The notes under the pieces are model-generated. The model worked only from the letters and a program-made list of their open reading frames with translations. It searched no databases and was not told the origin of the DNA. From NCBI GenBank assembly GCA_028015205.1, contig CM051520.1, positions 9,954,501 through 10,018,500 on the forward strand: a stretch of 64,000 nt of DNA, given 5' to 3'. Source of the stretch: Mytilisepta virgata. Its lineage: Eukaryota; Mollusca; Bivalvia; Mytilida; Mytilidae. A program made the position numbers and the translations under genes. The stretch's first letter is position 1, and every line of letters begins with the position of its first letter. Below, one piece after another: positions 12,542 to 24,500 of this stretch.

Positions 12542-15500
12542 GTAAGCAAGAGATAAAAAGTTGCAGGCGAAAAACTGTTCATCATAGTCTGACATAGTCG
12601 CATGTTACCAAATCGGCTGATATGGATTAAGTGTGTTGCGCCCCCTTTTTTCTATGCAAATCCCAGACCTGCATTGTAAATAATGGATAATTACTTTTAT
12701 GAACCCCACAAGTCATGAGTGGTACATTAATTTTAGATATAAAAAACTACTGCCAGCCATTACTGGCATTAGCTGAAGTGGCTAACGGATAAAGTGAAGA
12801 ATAAGAACTAGATTCTGGTACAACCAGAATTGTGCAATGCTGGTAGAAAAATTCATTCCAGAATTATTATTAGAATTTTCCAGCATTGCAGATAATGGAA
12901 GATGCTGGAAAATTCTGGTAAAACAGCATTGTAACATATTTTCACAGAAAATCATGAATCACCCAGAATTTACCAGAATTGCAGATTCTGGTATACCAGC
13001 ATTGCAGATTCTGGACAATGCTGATAAATTCTGGTTATACCAGCATTGCAGATACTAGTAAATGCTGGAAGATTCTGGTTATACCAGAATTGCAGATTCT
13101 GGAGAATGCTGGAAGATTCTGGTTAAACCAGTATTGCAGATTCTAGAGAATTCTGGAAGATTCCACCTATACCAGAATTGCAGACACTGGACAATGCTGG
13201 TAAATCTGTAATTGTATCCTAACATAATGCTGGTTATACCAGAATTGTAACCTATACTAATTAATGTAGTTGAAAATGAATTTAGCCAATGAATAAGACA
13301 GTTAGTTTGTGTAATGCTGATATGAATGGTCCCACCTGTCAAACTTTTATGGTTCCTCTGAATATACAAAATGGCACCCAATAGTCTCAAAAACAGGATG
13401 TTTCAGAAAAAAATGTAGAGTAACAGTGAATTTTGAATTTATTGCTTATGAAACCACAACTCGTCAAATAAAAACTTTGATGTACGCTTGCAAATTAAAA
13501 ATCCTAAAAAATATTATTGAACACATATAATCAGTACTAAAGAAAAATTAGAAATGATACAGTATAATATACTATGTTACAACAAAATGTTCCATTATAT
13601 GTTTAAAAAACAGATCAACATATTACTTGTCAGGAAATAAAGTTGCAATATGTATGCTATTTTTGAAGGCTGTCACAAGAAACCAAAAAATAATGATAAA
13701 TAATACACAGAAGATGTTCAACTGGTCGTTCATAATAAATATGACGGTTTATACTGCATAATTCAGTTTGCCTTTTTAGCTCACCTGGCAAAAGGCCATG
13801 TGAGCTTTTGCCATCACTTGGCGTCCGTCGTCCGTCCGTCCATCGTCCGTAAACTTTCACATATTGATCATCTCCTCTAAAACCAATGGAGCAAATTTAA
13901 CCAAACTTTACAGGAATGATGTATGGAAGGTCCTTTACTAAGATTGCTGAAAGTTTTCCGATCCGCCAAAAAACATGGCTGCCAGAGCAGGACATAGTTT
14001 AACATTGGACCCTATGGGAAAACTTGTTAAAAGTTTATCTCCTCTGAAACTACTAGAGCAAATTTAACCAAACTTTACAGGAATGATGTATGGAAGGTCC
14101 TTTACTAAGATTGCCGAAATGTTTCCGATCCGCCAAAAACATGGCTGCCAAAGCAGGACATAGTTTAACATTGGACCCTATGAGAAAACATGTTAAAGTT
14201 CATCTCCTCTGAAACTACTTGAGCAAATTTAACCAAACTTTACAGGAATGATGTATTGAAGGTCCTTTACTAAGGTTTCCGAAATTTTTCCGATCCGCCA
14301 AAAAACATGGCTGCCAGAGCAGGACATAGTTTAACATTGGACTCTATGGGAAAACATGTTAAAGGTCATCTCCTCTGAAACTACTTGAGCAAATTTAACC
14401 AGACTTTACAGGAATGATGTATGGAAGGTCCTTAACTAAGATTGCCGAAATTTTTTCGATCTGCCAAAAAACATGGCTGCCAGAGCAGGACATAGTTTAA
14501 CATTGGACCCTATGGGAAAACAGGTTAAAGTTTATCTCCTCTGAAACTACTAGAGCAAATTTAACCAAACTTTACAGGAATGATGTATGGAAGGTCCTTT
14601 ACTAAGATTGCCAAAATTTTTCTGATCCGCCATAAAGCATGGCTACCAGCGCAGGACATAGTTTAACATTGGACCCTATGGGAAAACATGTTAAAGTTCA
14701 TCTCCTCTGAAACTACTCGAGCAAATTTAACCAAACTTTACAGGAATGATGTATGGAAGGTCTTATACTGAGATTATTGAAATTTTTTCGATCCGCTGTA
14801 AAACATTTCTGCCAGTGCAGGACATAGTTTAACATTGGACCCTATGGGAAAACATGTTAAAGTTCATCTCCTCTGAAACTACTTGAGCAAATTTAACCAA
14901 ACTGTTCTGGAATGATGTATGGAAGGTCCTTTAGAGGGATTGCTTATTTCGTTCGAATGCGACAAACATCATGGCTGACAGCAGGAACATAGTTTAACTT
15001 ACATGCCTATGGAAAAAAACATATTTTGATCATCTCCTCTAAAACTATAATAGCAAATTGAATAAAACTGTACTGGAATGATGTATAGAAGGTCCTTTAC
15101 AAAGTTGGCTCATTATGTTAAAATCTGAGAAAAACATGGCCGCCAGAGGGGAAATACTTTGGACCCTATGAAAAAAATATATTTTGATCAACTGCTCTGA
15201 AACTTTTGAAGCAAATTCAACCAAAGAATTAATGGAAGTTTTTAAAAGCATTTTGTCAGGTGAGCGACACAGGCTCAGCTGACTGAGCCTCTAGTTTTGA
15301 ACTCATTAATAGATTCTCTAAGTGTTCAAACAATCTTTGCATGTTGAAGCATTTCTTAAACATGGCATAAAAGAATAAACAGAAAACTGCTACAAGAAAG
15401 AAAACAATATGTTTTTTGTTTCGTTTAATACCGTATAATTTAGTAATTTCTGTTACCTCTGCGTCAACACTGAGGTTGTGAGTTCGAATCTCACCTGTGG

Positions 15501-18500
15501 CGGGGTGCGTTCGACTGCGATCTTAATTTTCCTACCAAAGGTCGTTGGTTCTCTCCGGGTACTCCGGCTTCCTCCCCCAATAAAAACTAGCTGCACGAAA
15601 TAGCCAAATGTGGTGAAAACGGCGTAAAACCCCAACTTAACTAAACTGTTACCCATGCACATCCGGGTAGGTGAAAGTAGGATTTTGTGCCTGATAATCT
15701 TTTTAAAATTGCTTAAAACATAAAATCTCTTTTTCTAGCACTATTGTATTCAATACAGCAATCCTTCAGATTTTCTTTTTTTAACGATACTGGATTTACT
15801 AGCATTGTAAATGCTAAAATTCTGGTTTTTCAAGCATTCTGTATTTTACAATTCTGGTTTTACCAGCATTGTATATGTTACAATTCTAGTTTTTCTAGAA
15901 TTGTATTTTAATAATTCTGGTTTTACTAGCATTGTTATTGCTGCAATTCTGGTATTTCGAGAATTGTAAATATCTTTTTACAATTCTGGTAAATATATGT
16001 ACCAGAATTCTGGAATTCCAGAATTGTACCAGGATACAATGCTGGAAATACTAGAATTGTCTTGCACAATTCTGGTATTTCCAGAATTTTTGAGAACAAT
16101 TCTGGAATGAATTTTTCTACCAGCATTGCACAATTCTGGTTGTACCAGAATCTAGTTCTTATTCTTCACTTTATCCGTGGCTAACTACCGTAGGGTGGTT
16201 GATAGGGGAGACCTATTCATTGCCCTTGGGGGGTTGTCTGGTCATAATACAGAAAGCCTGATTTTGGACAAAAGAGTGAAATGTGTTTGGAGAATGTCAC
16301 ACACTCCTAGCATTCTAAAGACCCCTTCTTTAGTTTTCAAGAAAGAGTAGGCTAATGGCTGCTACAGAAGACTAAATTATCTGACTCTACCCAACCATCC
16401 ACCTTTCACAGTGGCAGTAGAAATGGGTTCCCCTTTGTCCAGTCCCACCCCTTTTTGAATTGTGTGTGGTAGATTGTTGAACTGGTTCTCGTCCTGAAGA
16501 GGCAAGAGATGTTTTTCACTGGAAGTTAGACAAACAACAATGAGTCAATCCTGTGTCCACAGGCAGAATATGAAAGGCTTGCTAATCAATGATTCCCGTA
16601 TCTCTCACCTTGTTAAGGTACAGATCAATTATAATGCCAATGGATTGCTCAATTCCCACGTTTTTAGCTCACCTTTCTTAAAAGGAAATGTGAGCTTTTG
16701 CCATCACTTGGCGTCTGTCGTTGTCGTTAACAATTTTTCAAACATCTTCTCCCCATTAACTATTGAATGGATTTGGATATAACTTAGCATGATTGTTCCT
16801 TAGGGTATCCTGCACAAAGTTATGCTTCGATTTTTGATCCGTTGAAAAACATGGCCACTGTTACTAAAAATAGAACATTTGGGGTCAAACAACAGTTTTT
16901 CGCAAATATCTCTAAAATCCTTAGGTTACGGCAAATTCTGGCAAGTTGATAGTGTTCAGCATGATGAGAGCTACCTGTGTGCTGATTTTCTTGAAATTTG
17001 TCAACTGACGTTAGAGTTATTGCCCTTTTTTGACATTTTTGGCTTTTTTTTATGTTATTATTTAAAAAATCTTCTTCCCTGAAACTACTATTCAAAATCA
17101 AATGAAACTTTGTAGGATTGTTCCTTAGGGTATCCTGCAAAAAGTTAATGCTTGGATTTTTGATTGGTCGAAAAACATGTCCGCCCTTACTAAAAATAGA
17201 ATGGGGTCAAAATGGTGTTTTTTGCTATTTTTTCCTGAATTATAGAAAAAAAATGAAGATGAAAGCTACTTTCAAAGTAAATATGGTATCCAGAGTTGAA
17301 TGGTGATGATGAAAGTTTGTTTTGGACGGCAATTTTTAAAATGGCTGCCATTTTCCCACCATTTTTTACACTTGCTCGATTTCAACAATATTTGGTTTTT
17401 AGCTCACCTGACCCGAAGGGTCATGTGAGCTATTGCTATCACTTGGCGTCCGTCGTCCGTCCGTCCGTCGTCCGTTAACTTTTTCAAACGTTAACTCCTC
17501 CAACACCATAAGTCCAACTGCAACCAAACTTGGTACAGTTATTAATTGGTATGGGTGCTACAAATCTATTGTTTGGATTTTTGATTCGTATAAAAACATG
17601 GCCGTCATGGCTAAAAATAGAACATAGGGGTAAATCGCAGTTTTTTGCAAATAAGTCAGAAACGGTCACAGATATCAAAATTCTGGCATAGAGTAAAAGT
17701 GATCAGCACCTCAAGATCTACCTGCCCTGAAATTTTGAAGAAGATCCAACAACCCATGTAGGAGTTATTGCCCTTTTTCTGCATTTTTTCCAAATTTTGC
17801 ACTTATTAAGCTCAATATCTTGGATACTATAAAGGAAATTTGAAAAATTTAAATTTCATATTGTTAGGCACACAAAGATCTACAAAATTTGTAAAAGGAT
17901 CGAAGTTGTAGGTTCGTTCCTTTTAGGAGTTATTTGACATTTTTGGCTTTTTTTTATGTTATTATTTCAAAAATCTTCTTCTCTGAAACTACTATTCAAA
18001 ATCCAATGAAACTCGGTAAGATTTTTCCTTAGGGTATCCTGCACAAAGTTTATGCTTCGATTTTTGATCCGTCGAAAAACATGGCCACTGTTACTAAAAA
18101 TAGAACATAGGGGTCAAACAACAGTTTTGCGCAAATATCTCAAAAATCATTAGGTTACGGCAAATTCTGGCAGGTTGAAAGTGTTCAGCATGATGAGAGC
18201 TACCTGTGTGCTGATTTTCGTGAAAATCTGTCAACTGATGTTAGAGTTATTGTCCTTTTTTGAGATTTTTGGCTTTTTTTTATGTTATTGTTTCAAAAAT
18301 CTTCTTCTCTGAAACTAATATTCAAAATCAAATGAAACTTGGTAAAATTGTTCCTTAGGATATCCTGCACAAAGTTATGCTTCGATTTTTGATCCGTCGA
18401 AAAACATGGCCGTTACTAAAAATAGAACATAGGGGTCAAACAACAGTATTGCGCAAATATCTCAAAAATCATTAGGTTACGGCAAATTCTGGCAGTTTGA

Positions 18501-21500
18501 AAGTGTTCAGCATGATGAGAGCTACCTGTGTGCTGATTTTCGTGAAAATCTGTCAACTGATGTTAGAGTTATTGCCCTTTTTTGACATTTTTGGCTTTTT
18601 TTTATGTTATTGTTTCAAAAATCTTCTTCTCTGAAACTACTATTCAAAATCAAATGAAACTTGGTAAGATTGTTCCTTAGGGTATCCTGCAAAAAGTTAA
18701 TGCTTCGATTTTTGATTGGTCGAAAAAAATGTCCGCCCTTACTAAAAATAGAACATAGGGGTCAAAATGCTGTTTTTTGCTATTTTTTCCTGAATTATAG
18801 AAAGAAAATGAAGATGAAAGCTACTTTCAAGGTAAACATGGTATCCCGAGTTGAATGGTGATGATGAAAGTTTGTTTTGGAGGGTCATTTTTAAAATGGC
18901 TGCCATTTTCCCGCCATTTTTTACACTTGCTCGGATTTCAACAATATTTGGTTTTTAAAGTAAACATGGTATCCTTAGTGAATGGTGATGATGAGATTTA
19001 GTTTATAGCGCATTGTTTGCCAGGTGAGCGATTCAGGCTCTTGAGAGCCTCTTGTTAAAGTAAACATGGTATCCTTAGTGAATGGTGATGATGAGATTTT
19101 TGGTATGGAGCATCTATGGAAGGTCCTTTAGGAAATTTGCATAAATCTTCCCGGTCCGTGAAACAAAATGGCCGTCATGAGCATTTACATGTTCTGATTG
19201 GTCGCAATTTAAAAGTTCTTCTCCTCTGAAACCGTAAAGCCAAATGAACGGATTTTTGGTATGGATGATCTATGGAAGGTCCTTTACAAAGTTTGCATAA
19301 CTCATCATGGTCTGTGAAACAAAATGGCCGCCATGAGCATTTACATGTTCGGACTCGTTGAAATGTAAAACTTCTTCTCCTTACAAACCGTAAAGCCAAA
19401 TGAACTGATTTTTGATATGGAGCATCTATGGAAGGTCCTTTACAAACTTTGTATAAATCTTTCTAGTCCGTGAAACAAAATTGGCACCAGAAACCTTTAT
19501 ATCTTCTGATCGGTCGAAATTTAAAACTTCTCCTCTGAAACCGTTTGGCCAATGAACTTATACTTGGTATGAAGCATTTATAGAAGATCATTTACAAAGT
19601 TCCCATAAATCAATCTAGTCTTTCAAATCAAAAGTTTGTGACTGCCAGGTGAGCAATACAGGCTCAGCCCACTGAGCCTCTTGTTAGACAATTGCCCACC
19701 AACTAGCCGGTCCACGTTGGCTGGTTATTGACCACGTTGAACGCGGGCATCCATTATCAGGTGAAAGTTCGTTTTGACTGTGGAAAAAAACGGTGGACAG
19801 TCAGCAGATTGATATAATAAAACGGGTTTAAAATTCACGTTATGTTTTATTTAATTCCAATTCTTTTCATAATTATATAATTTTCTATGCAGTCGGGAGT
19901 AATAACAGATTTGTCCAACATCAGTGTCAGCATAAATAAACGGTCATCCTGTACACTAGACAATGATTGACAATTATCTTGACCACGGTATATTGTTTGA
20001 AGTAACAGGTCAAGGTATTATGAACTGGATTGTCTATACTTTTAACAAGGAAGGCGTGGTATATCGATGAATTGACAAGTATCAAATTATGTACCTGTCA
20101 CAAGACCACAAAATTCTCGTGCAAAAACTGGCAGGAAAGTATACGACAGTATGATAAAATCTTCTATCAATAAAATTTGGAAAAATAACTTGTATGCCAT
20201 ATTGATTTGTTACAGTTTACTTCTTAAATAGAAAAAAAATTAAGAACACATGTAGTTTTATCAAATATTATGGAAAACGAAAACATTTGTTTCTGCCAAG
20301 GATCACTGAGAATGAAATTTGATAAATGTAAATATAAAACATGTAACTTCATTCCTAAAATGTTCAATAACAAATAATATTAATTAAAAAAAGATTGATA
20401 TGTCCTGTTCTTGAATATAAATACAAGACTTCGTCATCAAAAACCACCCCTTCAAGTCAAATGGTCACTCCACAGGAATTTCCTGTGCTGCAAGATTTTC
20501 GATATTACGATCAAACACTGTTCAGATAATTTATATGCTTTGTCAATCTAATTATTGGCAATGTTGATGCTTGGTGAAAATACCCAATCAAACTTCTTGA
20601 GAGTCAAACTAGATGCATCCAGGATGAAATCAACAAAATAAATTGGGTCAAGTAATAAAATGTGTAAAGGGTTAAATGATTATAATAAAATAAAAAATAA
20701 TACATTTGTTCTATTACTAATCCTTGTGCTCTCTCCTTAACCCTTTCGCTGTCGAGTCCCGGATTACCCAGTCAACTCGCTGACGACATGTCCCGGTTTC
20801 CTGGGACTGTCACATAGGTTTTATATTTCTGCTCTTGGAGCAAACATCAAACGTTATGGTTCTTACATGTATTCAGTTCTTAATTTAACTTGGACACTGT
20901 TTACTTTCCACAACGATTGTATATGCATAATTAATTTAACATGTTGCATATTTAAATTATTTGCTTTGTGTATTAAGTGGATATTGTATAATTTGGATCA
21001 CACCTTTCCTGTGCTTTTTCAAATGAAATTTTGATTCTTATGACAATGTTCCATTTAATAGTAACTGAATTACAGATTAAATCCAGCTGAGCCATATAAA
21101 CCTGTGATAGCCTTCACTTAATGGATGTAACATCATAGTTTTTTAGTTTCATGAATGATATTACAAGTGTTTAATTCATTTAAATATACACATAAACACA
21201 ATTAACAGAACTCTGCAAACCAGCATGATATCATCTTGGTACTGACCTAATTATTTTTATTATCAGTGTCAGTTCATGATACTGACATTATCAACCTGCA
21301 GATATAGATAAAATTCACACAGATGACTTATAGGTCACTTTCTAACTTCCATGATTATTTTTATTTCTTTAGGGTTGAAAAGTACAGACCAATAAAGTTA
21401 CATAATATTGTTGGTAATGATGAAACTATAAGTCGACTTGAGGTGTTTGCTAGAGAAGGGAATGTTCCAAATATTATAATTGCAGTAAGTATTACAATGT

Positions 21501-24500
21501 ATATTATTATACTTATGTAAATTTCTCTACTTTTAATACATTTTCATTGCTTTACAAGAATGTGGAATTTTACTCAATCACCCACTGAAAAGAAACAGCA
21601 GGTGGTATTTTATACTGTCACCTACTGGAAAGAATCAGCGGGTGGTATATCTCGGAGTTACAATATACTCCGTCACCCTCTTAGAAATATGTTATTTATA
21701 TAATACTATTTAGTATACTTAATTCATTTTCTTAATTTTTTTCAATATTACCAAAGATACATGTATGTTTATTAAAGTTTTGGTGTGTAACTACATGTAT
21801 ATTATGACATGTAAATAAAATGAGATTGAAATAACTATCAGTACTTATATTGTATTGTTAAGTATAAAAGATAAGACAAAAAATGTGTTTGTGGATCCAA
21901 TCCAAGGACTAATATGGCCATTCCTAAACTTCTTGGCCAGTTTGGACAAAACTTTTTGGTTTTCATGAAGAACATGTACAAAGGTTAACAAACATTGCCT
22001 CAATGGTGTACAGTAAAAAAAATCACCAAAAACACACAAAGATTGTACAAGAAACAACTGGCTATAGATTCCCAGCTTTGATAAAATGTTATTAGGTTTG
22101 TCAGATTTGCATTAAGGTTCCAGATGGATGATACAAATTCCTTGGAGCCTTTGTAAAATAATTTGTTTTTCAGGGTCCACCTGGTACAGGAAAGACTACC
22201 AGTATATTGTGTTTAGCCAGAGCATTACTGGGAACATCATTCAGAGATGCAGTTCTGGAACTTAATGCTTCAAATGAAAGGTAGGCACTGGTATATTCAA
22301 CACTGTGAAAAAAACTACTATCAGACAAATTACCAACAAAACCTATATAGACAGCTGAAGATTCTTGTGTAGACTTAAGTGATGAACTATAACTTACAAG
22401 ATTTGTATGGATATTGTCTTGTGCTTATGATCATGTTTAGTTTGGTGCCTGGGCTTGCACGGGGCTTGGCAACAGATGGCTGCAAACAGTGACATTGGAG
22501 AATCTTATTTGCTTCCACTCTGACAAGTTCTTGTTTACATCTATTTTATTAAAGGAATTCAGGTACTTTTTATACTGATATGTTGCCTCTCTCATGCCAC
22601 TACCTGTGCTTCTATCACACTTTGATATACCGGTGTTTGTTCCGACAGTTAAATTTCTTTTTGGCATATGAATGGTTTATTTTAACCTATGGGCATAGTT
22701 ATGGAATTTTTGGCTTCAACTCCTTTTTCATGTAAGGTTACAGACAGAACATGCATGATGCATTGGATATCTTATAAATTTCATGATTTAATGTTAGAAT
22801 GAGGCCAAATAAAGGTCCAATTTTGTCTTTGAACGTGTCAGTTTTCATTTCACATTTTTTTCGCCTAAGATTCATTTAAAAGTTTATACAAATTCCTTCA
22901 TAGTAAGTTTTTAACTTTTTTGTTTGGTCTTGCTTTACAGAGGTATAGATGTTGTTAGAAACAAGATTAAGATGTTTGCTCAGCAGAAAGTAACACTACC
23001 AAAAGGCCGACATAAAATAATCATATTAGATGAAGCTGATAGGTTTGTATGGAGAACAATTACAATTGTGGTGAATAGTATTTGTGTACTTTGGAAACTT
23101 AAAAATACCCTTAGGACAGCGTATAATTATTTTAGAAAGTTTAAAATAATCTTATAATACCTTACAAAATGTAACAGGTCTAACACCTTGGATGTAGGAC
23201 TTCCATTTTATAAATGTTTTTATGCAATTAAAATAAAAGATAAATGATGAAAATGCCTAAGCTTTAAGACAAATTGATGAATTATTATAACGGAAATCAA
23301 CTACGACCTAATTTCCAAATCGAATTCGGAACGACTTGTTTGTTTGCACGAAATTAATTTAAAATTAAGTGAAACAATATTTAAACTAGTGCTGTCAAAT
23401 GTCATAAATTACAACTTGGGGCCTTGGTGGCCGAGTGGTCTATGTAGTTCGTCATGACTAATAATGATCACTAGCCTGTAAATGCTGAGGTTGTGAGTTC
23501 GAATCTCACCTGTGGCGGGGTGACTTCGACTCAGATCTTAATTTACAAGGATTGCCAATTTTCCTACCAAAGGTAGGCTTCCTCCATCAATAAAAACTGG
23601 CTGTCGTGAAATAGCCGAATGTGCTGAAAATGGCGTAAAACCCCAACTAAATAATTAAATAAATTAATTACAACCTTGATTTTATTTTATTACTGAATTG
23701 TGTCAATCATTTATGAGGCCAGAATAGTTCCCGAATAAGAGCAAAATATAACACCGGGAACCAGACAACGATACAACCAAAAATGGTGGTCGAAAAATCA
23801 AAATTGAACAGGAATACATTTTTATTGTCTTAACGCTCTTTTCAAGGAGTTATTAGAGGTGTGAATTTTAATATCAGTTGTTGATTTCAATATCTATATC
23901 AGATATGGGTATATAATGTCGTCATTAGCGGTGATGGATTGTATGTAAGAAGTTGTTCTCTTGAACTGACATCGAAAAGTCGTCGGAAGAAAGTCTTGTG
24001 GGCCCGTAGTACTACATAATATGTACCCCTTTCTCAGCTTTATTTCTAGGGGTAAAAAAAAACTGTGTGTATAATCTACAACTGAAAACAGTAACATGTG
24101 CACATGTCAGCTAACTCATTCACTATTATTCTTATAAGTTTACATCTTATTTAGGAGTTGAATGTACACATCAGTAGGTTTCTTGAAAAAAAATATATAT
24201 TGCTTTATTTTTCTTATTACAAAAGATGTTAGTTGATCATATTCATATCTTTTATTTTTTCAGTATGACGGATGGTGCACAACAAGCACTTAGAAGAACT
24301 ATGGAAATCTATTCAAAAACAACCAGATTTGCTTTAGCATGCAATGCTTCAGATAAAATTATAGGTATAATTACAAAACTTATATTATTCTCATTTAATA
24401 TGTATTGTAATTATACCTTAATACATTTTTCCGATATAAAAATCAAGAGAAAAATGCAATTTTAATATTTTCATTTTTATACTGGTCCAAAAGGTAACTT

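Larger units (their letters stand above)
12787..16176. mobile_element. Foldback element FB2 (9-bp duplication) with nested insertions
   Basis: The ends are exact inverted repeats over 79 bp, beginning GGATAAAGTGAAGAATAAG on the left and ending with the complement on the right. The arms continue as diverging arrays of CCAGAATT / CCAGCATT units: left to about 13255, right from about 15783. The 9-mer GTGGCTAAC flanks both ends (12778-12786 and 16177-16185). The 3.4-kb interior is swollen by a Helentron-like element (13776-15294) and a V-SINE (about 15440-15650). No transposase was recognised. It sits in rfc2 intron 1, 245 bp after exon 1. Confidence 0.88.

Noticed and set aside
13914..15240. Satellite DNA array as an independent feature
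   Set aside because: The 166-bp units are bounded by the family's 5' and 3' hairpin ends, so they belong to one mobile element.
16820..19399. ORFs of 60-106 codons in rfc2 intron 1
   Set aside because: They recur with each copy of the repeat blocks and have no splice or start context.
20667..20755. piggyBac-type element (TTAA with CCCTTT ends)
   Set aside because: The two TTAA ends face away from each other and no partner ends were found, so the match may be chance.
23418..23500. Leu/Ser tRNA gene
   Set aside because: It has a tRNA-like start and B box, but it is joined to a SINE body, with a disturbed variable region.
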